NCBI RefSeq assembly: GCF_042477335.2
Contig: NC_091251.1
Span: 84,397,501-84,461,500, forward strand
DNA length: 64,000 nt
Source: Ovis canadensis
Lineage: Eukaryota > Chordata > Mammalia > Artiodactyla > Bovidae
Direction: 5' to 3'
Program-made: the position numbers and the translations under genes
Notes under the pieces: generated by a model
Told to the model about the DNA's origin: nothing
The model's database searches: none
The model's input: the letters and a program-made list of their open reading frames with translations, nothing else
Part shown: in pieces, positions 46,914-57,133 of the stretch
How the letters are laid out: the number at the start of each line of letters is the position of its first letter
How positions within the stretch are numbered: position 1 is the stretch's first letter

Positions 46914-47870
46914 GGAATATACACAAATACATATACACCCATCAGCAAAATCAAAACAGTCCAACTAAAAGTACAGTAGATTGACCTGGTAAACAAAGTA
47001 AATAAAAAATTATATTTACCAGTTGAACAAAATTAACTAAAGCACAAACCAGAAAACAAAACTAAAGCAAGGTGCCAAGTGGGGAGTAAAGCAATGAAAA
47101 CAAACCTAACAAATATGTTTAGAGGAAAGGAAAGAAAGAAAAGAAAGAATAGATATGCAAGGTTAAATAGAGGTAGATGAAGAACATTTATATACATTAA
47201 AGATTTAACTGCAAGGGGAAAAGAACAGGAAAGGCAAACAAAGGAATAAATGTAGAAAAATATAATTTTTTTTAAAAAATTAAAATTATAAAAAAGAGAA
47301 AAGCAATAAAAGGAAGAAGAAAGAAAAAAAGAAAAAAGGAAAGCTTCACAAAACTGGTAAAGCCCAACATAGAGGCAGAGGTTTATAACAATAAAAAGTG
47401 TAACTGAATATACACATATACATATATACCCATAAGCAAAATCAAAACAGTCCAGTAAAAATAAAGTATAACAGATTGGCGAACAAAGGAAACCAAAAAT
47501 TATATCTACCAGTAAGAACAAAACTACCTAAAGCACAAACTGGAAAACAAAACTAAAGCAAGGTACCAATTGGGGAATGAAGCAATGAAAATAAAACTAA
47601 CAAATATGTTGAGAGGAAGGAAAAGAAAGAAAGAATAGATATGCAATTTAAATAGAGGTAGATATAGACGATTTATATATATTAAAGATTAACTGCAAGG
47701 GGAAAAAACAGTAGGAAAAGCAAAAAAAGAGGAATGAATGTAGAAAAAATAATAATAGGTTTAAAAATTAAAATTAAAAAAAGAAAAAAGAAAGAAAGGA
47801 AAACTCCGCAGAACTGCAATAGCCCAACATAGAGGCAGAGGTTTATAACAGCAATAAGAAATGTGACTGA
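46914..47870 (-). repeat. 491-bp direct repeat (two copies) in the L1 5' UTR
   Basis: GAATATACACAAATACATAT (46915) recurs as GAATATACACATATACATAT (47406). Later pairs include CTAAAGCACAAACCAGAAAAC versus CTAAAGCACAAACTGGAAAAC, GAATAGATATGCAA and TAGAGGCAGAGGTTTATAAC in both. The offset is 491 bp, with small indels and substitutions. Confidence 0.92.
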
Positions 47871-48535
47871 GGAAAAATAAAAAGCTCAAAAGCTTAATTA
47901 AATTTCATAGTGCGAATAAAATCGTCAACTGCAACAGAGGTGGAAAAAAAAAAAAGGAAAAATAAATCCAAAAGCATCTACAGAACAAGTCAAAACATAA
48001 GCATAATAAATGTTTTTCTTAAGTCACTGCTGTTAGAGTCCTTCCCTTGCTGGGAGTCACAGTCTACCTCACCTCCCTGTGATGCCCTCCAACACTGTGC
48101 TCATCTCTGGACCTGTTGTGGGGGCAGCTCAGATTCTAATTTGGTCCTACTCCTGTGTTTCTTGCCTCCAATGCCCACAGGTCTCTGATCTAGTGCATTT
48201 TCTTTTGTAGGAGCTCTTGATGTGCTTTTATATATTCTATAGACACAGGGTCTGCCTAGTTGATCGTGTGGATTTAATCTGCAGCTTGTACAGCTGGTGG
48301 GAAGTTTTTGAGTCGTCTTCCTTAGTCACACTGTCCCTGGGTTTCAGTTGTGATTTTATTTCCACCTCTGCATTTGGGTCGTCCACTGGGGATTGCTCCT
48401 GAGGCTGCCCTGGAGGATTTGGGTTTGCCCCTGTGAGGGCTAGGTGTGGAAGTGATGTAGCTGCTTGGGTCGCAGGGGTTCTGGCAGCACCAGGAGGGGA
48501 GTTGGCAGCTAGGGCAGCAGGAAATATAGTGCTTT

Positions 48536-48680
48536 AGAAGGGTATGGCAACCAGTATTGGCCAATACACTCCAGTATTCTTGCCTGGAGAACCCCTCTGA
48601 CTGAGAAGCCTGGCAGGCCACAGTCTACAGGGTTGCAGAGTTGGACAAGACTGAAGTAACCCTGCACACATAGACACAAG
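48536..48680 (+). mobile_element. Bov-A-type SINE fragment in L1 5' UTR
   Basis: ACACTCCAGTATTCTTGCCTGG, GAGAAGCCTGGCAGGCC, GGTTGCAGAGTTGGACAAGAC form a decayed SINE body between L1 5' UTR segments. Confidence 0.8.
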
Positions 48681-49654
48681 ATTCCTTTTTCCTATGGCAG
48701 CTCTGCCTTCGAGGGAGTTGAGCGTGAAGATGGCACAGTGCAAAGTGTGCAGGGTCACAGACTGCTTCATCCCAGGAGTTATGGCCCTATCAGAGTCTTT
48801 TTTCAAGCCTCTTGTAGCTGGCGGTCAGAAGGCCTCTTTGGCCAGTCTTTCTCCATAGCTCCGCTGTTCAGGCACTTAGAGGGCTCCCTTGCGTGGGGTC
48901 CTTCTCTGTTGTTTGGTGCGTCAGGCACATAGAGGGGCCCCCTGACTGGGGTCCTACTCTGTAGTTCAGCGTGTCAGGCATTTGATGGGCCTGCCTCTCT
49001 ATTGTTCAGCTGCCAATGCTGGCCTGTGGGGAGAGAGAGGCTATGGTGATGGCTCCACGCCCTACGTGTGACTCAGCAGTATCGCCATGCTTCCATGGCT
49101 GCCTGGCTTTCTTCCACAGGGATTTCCCACCAAGTTTCCTCCCTCACATCCCCTCTATCAGCCTCTCCACAGTCAACAGCAGCCCTCACCCTGGGATTGC
49201 TCCACAATCCCTAAATTCGAGCTCCAGCTGCTGCCCCTTCCAGGGTACCGGCATCCCTGTCCGGGGTAAGTATGGCTGTGGCAAGGACTGTCTGATTCTC
49301 ATTCTGTTTAGGCTGCCACAGATCAGCTGTTTGACTCTCAGCCTTAAATGTTTCTCCTTTGACTCAGACAGTTGCCCCGATGTGGAGATCGGACCTGTGC
49401 TTCAGTTCCCCCACTTGCTGAGGGCAGGTCCAGTCCTACCAACACTCTTGTTTTTCTCCCTAGTTCCTTCCTCCTACCGAGTTTTGCGTGGTTCTGTATA
49501 TTCTGTTCTGCTGGTCAGGTACTCCTGTCTGCTCTCAGCTGGTGTTGTGCGTGCACTTCTGTGTCTGAAGGTGTATTTCTGATGTATCCGTGGACAGTCC
49601 ATGTCCGCCTACTCCTCCACCATCTTGTTCTCTTCCAATGCTGCTTTTTAAAGG

Positions 49655-50665
49655 GAGGAATGAAATCAAAATGGTGTGATGGAAAATAGGACTGTCAGGT
49701 TGATGGCTACTTGAGGATGGTAGAGGTGTTTAAGTGATTAGAGTTTTAGATTTACTTCAGACTTTCCTTTTTTAAAAAATGAGATTCCTCACAATCTTCA
49801 GAGCAGTGACAAGAAAGTTTATTCCTGAGAAATTATAACTTTACTCTTTAATTATTTCTATTATCATTACTCAGTTATTTCTGATTTCCCTGCCTTAGCA
49901 TTTTGTTAAGTAAAATTTCAGTTTCCTCTTATGTTATATCTAGTACTTGTGAGTCAGATGGCTGCAATTGGCTAGCCCCCCTTTTTTTTTTAACCTTTTC
50001 AACAGCTGTGGAATGAAATGTACAAACATCCATCGACCATGTGACATGCAGAGGCCTCTTTGTTCATATCTTTGCATGCTCTGTCTTCTCCTTGAGCCAC
50101 TGCTTCTGAACCAACAGATGGGGCTCTCCAGTGGAATGTGAGAGGTATATTTAACTTTGAGGAAGTTTTCAATATGAACTATGTGACCGAACTTCACAGT
50201 CATCTGATTTCCAATTTAGTAATTACTGGAATAATTAGATGAGTTACTCTGCAGATGGCAATGAAGTTTCTTGACATATGTGCCCTTGTCATCTATCGCA
50301 GATGATACATGTAATGCTTGTTCTTCATCATAGCATTTGTATATATGGAATGCAAGATGACTGTAGACTTTCCTGCCAAATTCCCTTATTTTGTTTAGAC
50401 TCAAACTCAGCGGCATCAAACTCTCTGGCTTTGACCAATAGAATTGTTGGCTTGCTGTGTTCGGTGTTACACGTTGATGTTAGAGCTCTGCTGATACAAT
50501 TCCCATACTCTACAGTATTCAGACTTTATTTTTAATTCTAAATTCTGAATAATAAAATTATACAATCTTTAAACATGAAGAAAATCACTTCCAAGCCAAA
50601 TCTCAGAAAACTCATTTTTCTCATGTTTCTTCCCAGTCTTTACTAGAAGACTGGAATTGAAACAT
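49655..50665. other. No gene or confident repeat recognised
   Basis: Flank of the L1 insertion; AT-rich. A short C/T-run lies near 49977-49991. Confidence 0.45.
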
Positions 50666-50669
50666 CTTT

Positions 50670-51290
50670 TTGAGATGAAATTCATATTCCTTAAAATTCA
50701 CACCTCGTAAAGTGTACTATTCGCTGGGTTTTAGTATATTCACAAAATTGTACAAGCATCAGCACCATCTCATTTCAGAATAGTTTCATTACCTCAAAAG
50801 ACAAAACCCATACCCATTTGCAGTCACTCCTCATTTCTCCCTATTCCTCCCACTATCCTGCTAGCTTCTGGAAATAATTCATATACCTTCTGTCACCTTG
50901 GATTTGTCCATTAGACATTTAATATAAGTGGAATCAATTACACAATTCTGTGGCCTTTTGTCAGATATTTTTCACTTAGTATAGTTTTTTTTTTTTTAAG
51001 TTTCATCCATACTGTAGCATGTATCAGTACTTCATTTTTTGGTGGAATAATATTCCATTGTATGGATATGCCACATTTTATTTATCAGTGCCTGGACACT
51101 TGGTCTATTTCCACTTTTTTGGCTATTATGAATAATGCTATGCACACTCATTCACAGGTTTTTTTGTGAATGTGTGTATTTTCAATTCCACTGGATATAT
51201 ACCTAGAAAAGTGGAATTGCTAGGTTATATTTGTCATTTTAAACAATTTTTAGAGAGGTTTGTTTGTCTGCAACTCTGGTTAAGCAATTC
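50670..51290 (-). repeat. Old L1 (L1M-type) 3' region, antisense
   Basis: AAATTCACACCTCGTAAAGT, ACCCATTTGCAGTCACTCC, ATAATATTCCATTGTATGGA, GGCTATTATGAATAATGCTA and CTAGAAAAGTGGAATTGCT are in the order of a reversed old mammalian L1 tail. Confidence 0.75.
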
Positions 51291-51356
51291 TTACAAGTCT
51301 GAGGTCACTGCTAACTTCTCAGTCATTTCCATGATACTCTACTCATATAGAAAGTA

Positions 51357-51435
51357 TTGGGTTGGCCAAAAATTTTGATCAAGTTTTTCATAAGATGTAA
51401 CAAATAAACCTGAACACATTTTTTGGCCAACCAGA
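51357..51435. mobile_element. Mariner-derived MITE, about 79 bp
   Basis: TTGGGTTGGCCAAAAATTT at the left and ACATTTTTTGGCCAACC at the right are near-perfect inverted repeats, with GTTTTTCATAAGATG in the middle, typical of the bovine mariner family. TA dinucleotides flank it (51355-51356 and 51436-51437), as expected for mariner insertion. There is no transposase gene. Confidence 0.82.
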
Positions 51436-51512
51436 TACATACACTAAACTATAGTTTAATGTAGCATTTGGCTCCCAGTCTCTCATGCACCTCTTCAGAC
51501 TTCCAATTAAGT

Positions 51513-52079
51513 ACCCATAAATATGCTTACTCCTTGGAAGAAAAGTTATGACCAACCTAGATAGCATATTCAAAAGCAGGGACATTACTTTGCCGACTAA
51601 GGTCCGTCTAGTCAAGGCTATGGTTTTTTCTGTGGTCATGTATGGATGTGAGAGTTGGACTGTGAAGAAGGCTGAGCGCTGAAGAATTGATGCTTTTGAA
51701 CTGTGGTGTTGGAGGAGACTCTTGAGAGTCCCTTGGACTGCAAGGAGATCCAACCAGTCCATTCTGAAGGAGATCAGCCCTGGGATTTCTTTGGAGGGAG
51801 TGATGCTGAAGCTGAAACTCCAGTACTTTGGCCACCTCATGCGAAGAGTTGACTCATAGGAAAAGACTCTGATGCTGGGAGGGATTGGGGGCAGGAGGAG
51901 AAAGGGATGACAGAGGATGAGATGGCTGGATGGCATCACGGACTCGATGGACGTGAGTCTGAGTGAACTCCGGGAGATGGTGATGGACAGGGAGGCTTGG
52001 CATGCTGCGACTCATGGGGTCACAAAGAGTCAGACACGACTGAGCGACTGAACTGACTGTCTGAACTGACCCATAAATA
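51513..52079 (+). mobile_element. BovB 3' part, sense, 11-bp target duplication
   Basis: The body 51524-52068 starts at TGCTTACTCCTTGGAAGAAA and ends after the GACTGAGCGACTGAACTGAC tail. ACCCATAAATA at 51513-51523 and 52069-52079 is a perfect duplication. An in-frame TGA (GCGCTGA near 51675) interrupts the reading frame at the same codon as in the 38880-41194 copy. Confidence 0.94.
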
Positions 52080-52081
52080 CA

Positions 52082-52890
52082 CAGAAAAAGATGAAATTAA
52101 AATTGATACATTATGAGAGGAATATGAAGTCTCATGAAATAACCACACTCCTTGAACTAAGTTGTCCCTCTGCTTTAGCTACATTTGTGCTTATTTCTAG
52201 TGTTCTTCACCATCCAACTCAAAAGACTTTATCTTCTCCCACTGTCTGCCATGGACTCAGATATACAGAGTTTACAGTAGTGAAGTGGGTAACAGCACAC
52301 TTTCACCTATTTAGTTAAATGAAAAGTGTAGGCCATATTTGAGGCCTGCTAGGATGCAGAAAAAAGAACATAAAAATTGGTAACTAAAGAAATAGTACCC
52401 TAGTTTAAGACAGAAAGAAGAACAGTTGGCACAAATTATCAGACATCATTGAAGAAAATTCTTCCAAGCTTTAAAAAAGTCATGGATATCGAAAAGACTA
52501 GGTTCTAGGGAAAATCAACAAAAGATTCCATAAAATGTCACATTCTGATAATCTTTGGTATTAAAAGAAAATTAAATTAAAATTTTGTTTTGAAAAGATT
52601 CTAGACCAAAAAATTCTGTTGTCCATACAGTAATAAAAAGTAGCTGCAGTGTCACATTCATTTATGAAACATTAAACATTAAAAGTTAATGCGCTGATAT
52701 CTAGATAATTTTGAGGAGAAAAACGTTTTGGTACCTACCTAGGAATTTTGTACCTACTCATAGTTTAGTCACTGCTACAAGAATGATTACTAACAAAAAT
52801 ATTTTCATCTACAAAGAGCAGAGTTATTTTGAATAATACAAGAGCTTTCTCCCAATTCTTTCTTTCATCTTTGGAGATTTATATCGAAAC
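52082..52890. other. AT-rich sequence without recognised feature
   Basis: No gene supported. Confidence 0.45.
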
Positions 52891-52894
52891 TCCT

Positions 52895-52901
<7 letters not shown>

Positions 52902-52946
<45 letters not shown>
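52902..52946. repeat. (AT)22 microsatellite
   Basis: An uninterrupted alternating AT run of about 45 nt preceded by a short TATATACA stretch. Confidence 0.97.
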
Positions 52947-52949
<3 letters not shown>

Positions 52950-52950
<1 letters not shown>

Positions 52951-53585
52951 TCAATCTGGAATTTGTGAATGTTTTTATATTAAATGCATTAATATAAGAT
53001 AGTATCTCAGCGCTGGTAAAAATAGTTAAGAAAATATAACAGAAAACAATGATAGGTGGTGAGTTTCAACATGAACTTTAAAAAAAAATTTCCAATATTT
53101 TAAAAACATTTTTCTAAATGCATGAATCATTTTTTCTTTAAATCTCTCTCTCTAAAAAAAGAAGTTTTTATCTAGAAAATTTTTTTACAAGACAGTAAAG
53201 GTAAAATCAATACAGACAATTAGTATTTGCCCAAATATCAAAATGACTGGAAGGAAGTACAAAAAACTTAACTGTGGTTGTCGTCATCTTTTTCTATATT
53301 TTGTAGATTTTATGTAATATGCATCATGTTGTTTTATAATGGAAAAATACAGTGTATTAAAAAATCAAGATTTAGTTTCACTAATGAATGGCATTATTAG
53401 GTGCAAATGTTTCTGCTTATAGACAATAGATGAACCTTTTTTTCCCTAAGCCTGGATCTGATATAAATCATATCTTATGTTGTTAGTGTTACTGACCTAC
53501 TTGAGGTATATATTTTCTTTCCATGTATCAACATATCATAGCACAGAAGAATTCAATATTTATTTAAGCATCAAATATGTATCAT
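52950..53585. other. AT-rich sequence without recognised feature
   Basis: Contains A- and T-runs only. Confidence 0.45.
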
Positions 53586-53599
53586 GCATCTCCTAGGCT

Positions 53600-54560
53600 A
53601 GCTGCTGAGAGCACATTGGGTAACTGAGGCAAAGTCCTTGTTCTTATGAAGTTGAAAATTTAGCATTTGAAAACACTTGAAAAAGCTGTTGAAGTCTCAG
53701 TGGGTGGGAACTCATAGTAGAAGCATCCAGCCTGGTCAAGAGGAACAAAAAAGGCTTTCAGAGGAAGTCTAGTATCAGTGTTAGACAGTAGAGAGTGCAC
53801 AGTCATTCCATGGATTTGAAATAGTCTCTCCAAAGGTCTGGAGGTGAGCTATGTTTGGGGAACCAGAAATAGATGAATATGATGGCAACAAAGAGTTTGA
53901 TGCTGGGGAGTGATGAGTGATAAAGGCTAGAATCAGCAGCTAGGTCATGAAAAGTCTTGCAAACCAAGTTGAGGACTTCGAGTTTTTTCCTATGGGTGAT
54001 GGGAAGCTGTTGGAGGGTAAATTAGTTTCTGAGGGTTACCATGACATATTGCCAAATGCTTGACAGCTTAAGACAACAAATTTGTTCTCTCACAATTTTG
54101 GAGGCCAGAAGTCCAAATTTAGAATATCAGCAAAATTGATTCCTCTGGAATCTCTGAGAGAGTACTTCTTCCAGGGCTCTCTCCTAGCTCTTGGTGGCTG
54201 CTGGCAAGCCTTGGCATTCCTCAGTTGGCTTCATAACTTCAGTCTTTTCTCCCATCTTCACATGGTCATCTTCTCTCTGTGTTTTCTCCTTTTCAGTGTC
54301 TTTTAGGGATACTTATCACTGTATTTAGGGCCCACCCTGATCCTGGATAATTTCATCTGAAGATCCTACCCTAATTTATTTTAAATAAGGTCACATTCTG
54401 AGATTCTAGGTGGATGTCTCTTTTGGGGGTCACAATTAAACCCACTGCAGAGGGCTTTAGTGGGGCAATTGAACAAATCAGACTTACTTCAGAAGGATCA
54501 CTCTGGCTGCTTTGTGGAGAAGGGATTTGTTGAGGGGTAAGGCTGGGTACTTGGAGATCA
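53600..54560. repeat. Ancient interspersed repeat of uncertain family, split by an LTR
   Basis: GGTCATGAAAAGTCTTGCAAACC and GGGTGATGGGAAGCTGTTGG occur before the LTR. GATCACTCTGGCTGCTTTGTGG occurs after it. These phrases belong to one common mammalian repeat whose name I cannot fix. Confidence 0.5.
54013..54454 (-). mobile_element. MaLR-type (MLT1-like) solo LTR, antisense, 5-bp target duplication
   Basis: The body 54018-54449 begins TAAATTAGTTTCTGAGGG and contains TTGTTCTCTCACAATTTTGG, CAAGCCTTGGCATTCC and AAATAAGGTCACATTCTGAG, in reversed LTR order. GAGGG at 54013-54017 and 54450-54454 is a 5-bp duplication, the size expected for this class. No internal genes. Confidence 0.8.
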
Positions 54561-54665
54561 ATGGGAATCTGGGTAAAGGATCCTAGAGGCTTTGGAGGTA
54601 AGAAAGTGGAGATGAGTGTAGGGTACTCTGAAGATGGTCAGTTGTGACTGGGAAAAAGCAGGGCT

Positions 54666-54968
54666 ATGGTTGAAGAGCAGAGAAGGCAATGGCACCCCAC
54701 TCCAGTACTCTTGTCTGGAAAGTCCCATGGACAGAGGTGCCTGGTGGGCTGCAGTCCATGGGGTCACTAGGAGTCAGACACGACTGAGCGACTTCACTTT
54801 CACTTTTCACTTTCATACATTGGAGAAGGAAATGGCAACCCACTCCAGTGTTCTTGCCTGGAGAATCCCAGGGACGGGGGAGCCTGGTGGGCTGCCATCT
54901 CTGGGGTCGCACAGAGTCGGACACGACTGAAGTGACTTAGCAGCAGCAGCAGCAGCATGGTTGAAGAG
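54666..54968 (+). mobile_element. Bov-A2 SINE dimer, sense, 12-bp target duplication
   Basis: The body 54678-54956 has two units with the CTTTCACTTTTCACTTTCAT linker and a GCAGCAGCAGCAGCAGC end. ATGGTTGAAGAG at 54666-54677 and 54957-54968 is perfect. CpGs are largely retained, suggesting a young copy. Confidence 0.96.
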
Positions 54969-55094
54969 AGCATATGGTGACGAGGAGGGGCTCTTAGGAT
55001 GGGAGACAGTTAGTGACATTACTTTTAATGCAGGTGAAAACAATGTGGTCTCTACTAAGGGAAGTAGTTGAAAATACAAGAATTGGTGGGAGCG

Positions 55095-55345
55095 GGGAGA
55101 TAGAGATGATTTTAAGTGTAGTTGATTTACAGTGTTAGTTTCAGGTGTACCGTGAAATGTTTAAGCTATAAGTATACAGACATATTTTTTTTCATATCAT
55201 TTTCCATTATGGTTTATTATAGGTTATTGAATATATTTCCTGGTGCTATACAATAGGACCTTGTTTTTTTAAATCTATTTTATATGTAGTAGTTTGTTGC
55301 TGCTATTCTCAGGCTCCTACTTTATCCCTTCCCCATCCCTCTGGG
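55095..55345 (-). repeat. L1 3'-end fragment, antisense
   Basis: GTAGTTGATTTACAGTGTTAG, TTCAGGTGTACCGTGAAATG, CCTGGTGCTATACAATAGGACC and TTTATATGTAGTAGTTTG match the order of reversed ruminant L1 tails. Confidence 0.72.
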
Positions 55346-55477
55346 ATAATTAATGCAAGAGAGGGAAATGGGGTGTGGAGCACAGCCTGTGTACAAAGCA
55401 ACACATCCATCTCATATTTGACTGCTCCTAGGTATTTTAAAAGGTCTGCAAAGCTGATAATGATGCTACTGAGGGAG

Positions 55478-55692
55478 ATGTTAATTCCTGTTTGAGAATG
55501 CTCTATGTGCTTGGTGCCATACAGGTTATTTTCCATGTGTTAGCTCATTTAATCTAATGTAGCTATATTTATTGTCTTCTTTTATTACTTAGAAAACTGA
55601 AGCACAGAGAGGTTAAATAATTTGCTCAAGGCCACACAGATAACAAGTGGCAAATTGTGATTTCTTTCCAGGTGGTGTGACTGCTGAACCTA
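55478..55692 (-). repeat. MIR SINE relic, antisense
   Basis: TTAGCTCATTTAATCTAATG, GAAAACTGAAGCACAGAGAGGTTAAATAA and AAGGCCACACAGATAACAAGTGG are the reversed MIR order. Confidence 0.82.
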
Positions 55693-55694
55693 TG

Positions 55695-56885
55695 CCAGTA
55701 AACGTTGCTACCTGTGTTGCCTCTAGAGGCAGAGGGAATAATCAATACATGCATACTTTTTAAATTCACAATATATGTTGGTTTTGATAAGCAGGCACTA
55801 TTATCATTTTGCAGATTACAAAGCTATTTTTGTCTTGTTTGTTCTTTCTCTGGCTTGCCACTGGATTGTTTCAGTGAGGCAGTGCCATTTATTTTCTTTT
55901 CATAGGGTTGGGACTGGTTTGATTCATCCTTTCTCTCTTTATCTGGAAGGTAGCACGAGCTGTATATTATCTCTTCATATTATTAATCCACATATTAAAC
56001 CTGCTCAAGAATTAAAACTACTCTCAGGAGAGTAATTTTCATAAGCTTTCACATATACCCAATTGCCTTGAATAACTCTTCCTGACACCTGCTTTGTGAT
56101 TGATTCCTTTATACAACTTGATTTTTGGATTTCTTTATGAAATGTTGTCTTTACTCAAACGACATTTCTTTGAAGGAATCTTCTCTCAACCTGGAACTAG
56201 CTCTGACCTTTCTGTTCTATGTACCTCAGAGCTGAACTCAATAGCTGGGACTATGGACCTGGGCAGCACAGAGTCATTTATAGCTCGGGAATTTTTTGAT
56301 GAGGAGGGGACAGGGGAAGATGAAAATTCATCTTCTAAAATTCTAAAATATTAGCATTCAAAATATAATTCTAATTTATAATATGGATGCACAGATTAGG
56401 AATTTTCTTGTCATTGGTTTCTTACCATCGGTAATCATCACCATCACGTGTTGCTTAGTTGAATTAGAAAGACCATATCCAGGAAATGACTTTCCTCCAG
56501 TTGCTAATTTGACGGATGTATGTCTGAAACTTTGTCTTGTATAATTAGTTTTTCTAAGTTTTAAGCAGTTGTATTTTTAAAAGACTTGCTTTTATAACAC
56601 TGGTCAGCCATTTCAAACGCAACTCATTTGACTGATATCTAATAGCTGGCATGCTTGATGTTGAATATTAAGTGAAGGAGAGGGGCCAGAGGAGTTATAT
56701 TATAGGCAGAAGAAGCCATATGTGTAAAGGAATGGAGGTCTGTCATCTAGGAGCCAGCCTAGCCTGATGGACCTGGCAATAGTCCTTTCCTTTCCCCTGT
56801 ACACAGTGCTGGGGATGCCAGCAGGTCAGGACTTGCAGAGTATCTGGCATTCTCATAATTGTGAAGATTCCAGATAACTTTGATC
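55695..56885. other. Intron-like sequence upstream of the SYT exon
   Basis: The frames at 55705-56035 and 56100-56354 are not supported by exon signals. No confident repeat was recognised. Confidence 0.45.
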
Positions 56886-56947
56886 AGTTGTTAGAACTAA
56901 AAGATGGTTCACTTGGTGATATTTTTTCCTTTGTGTTCTCTTGCTAG
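56886..56947 (+). promoter_or_regulatory. 3' splice site (acceptor) of the SYT exon, with possible branch point
   Basis: The 27 bases before the exon are almost all pyrimidine (attttttccttt, gttctcttgc) and end in TAG at 56945-56947. A GAACTAAAA motif near 56894-56902, about 45-50 nt upstream, is a plausible branch point. Only the acceptor is well supported. Confidence 0.65.
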
Positions 56948-57127
56948 TCCCTCCCGAGGCCATCGGCTTCTTGTCTGCAGCTGGGGTCTTTCTTGTTCTT
57001 CTGGTTGTCCTCTTCCTCTTCATCAACAAGAAGCTGAGTTTTGAGACCACAGGAGGCCTTCCATGCCTGGAGCAACGCGGGAAGAGAAAGCACTCTAAAG
57101 ACAAGACTGGAATCTGCAAAGGACCAG
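56948..57127 (+). CDS. SYT16: Internal coding exon of a synaptotagmin 14/16-family gene, probably SYT16 (transmembrane exon)
   Basis: A 180-nt exon sits between a pyrimidine-rich acceptor ending in TTGCTAG (56941-56947) and a strong donor, CAG followed by GTAAGC, at 57128. It carries two bases of a split codon, 59 full codons and one base of the next codon, so it is phase 1 at both ends. The peptide starts PPEAIGFLSAAGVF, continues with about 20 hydrophobic residues to LFLFINKK, then has a positively charged stretch with KRKHSKDK. One membrane span followed by lysines is the expected N-terminal anchor of a synaptotagmin-like protein, whose C2 domains (not in this window) would face the cytosol. 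SYT14 has a closely related segment (EAVGFLSAVGVF, INKK, FE, GG), but the GGLPCLEQ region departs from SYT14, so the paralogue SYT16 is preferred. SYT14 and SYT16 lack the calcium-coordinating residues of classical synaptotagmins and are thought to act in calcium-independent membrane trafficking. No stop interrupts it. The reading frame past the donor is intron. Family assignment is firm; paralogue choice is inference. Confidence 0.78.
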
Positions 57128-57133
57128 GTAAGC
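57128..57133 (+). promoter_or_regulatory. 5' splice site (donor) of the SYT exon
   Basis: The exon ends CCAG and is followed by GTAAGC, close to the vertebrate donor consensus. This fixes the exon end although the open frame runs on to 57234. Confidence 0.75.

Larger units (their letters stand above)
46083..49637 (-). promoter_or_regulatory. L1 5' UTR (internal promoter region), antisense
   Basis: This stretch lies between ORF1 and the L1 5' end. It contains a GC-rich distal part (48000-49637), a very A-rich (+ strand) proximal part with a 491-bp direct repeat, and two SINE insertions. L1 promoters lie in the 5' UTR; no individual binding site is claimed. Open frames at 49016-49582 and 47033-47521 are artefacts of this sequence. 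Confidence 0.75.
38393..49650 (-). mobile_element. Near-full-length bovine-type L1 LINE, antisense, with 13-bp target duplication and nested insertions
   Basis: ATGCTGTTTTTTA (38393-38405) and ATGCTGCTTTTTA (49638-49650) flank the element with one mismatch. Inside, in reverse orientation: a T-rich run (the poly(A) tail) at 38406-38428, 3' UTR to about 38715, ORF2 to 45155, ORF1 to 46082, then a long 5' UTR ending in GGAGTAGGCGGACATGGAC-type sequence next to an AGAACAAGATGG motif at 49607-49636. After removing a BovB, two Bov-A2 and one SINE fragment, about 8.2 kb remains, close to the length expected for ruminant L1. Both ORFs are broken. Confidence 0.92.

Noticed and set aside
47033..47521. 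162-residue minus-strand frame rich in F, L, Y and C
   Set aside because: It comes from the A-rich repeat unit of the L1 5' UTR; composition alone explains the hydrophobic translation.
46914..47870. CRISPR-like or satellite array
   Set aside because: There are only two long diverged units with no spacers; it is a duplication within an L1 5' UTR.
49016..49582. 188-residue + strand open frame
   Set aside because: It lies wholly in L1 5' UTR sequence in antisense orientation and has no known domain.
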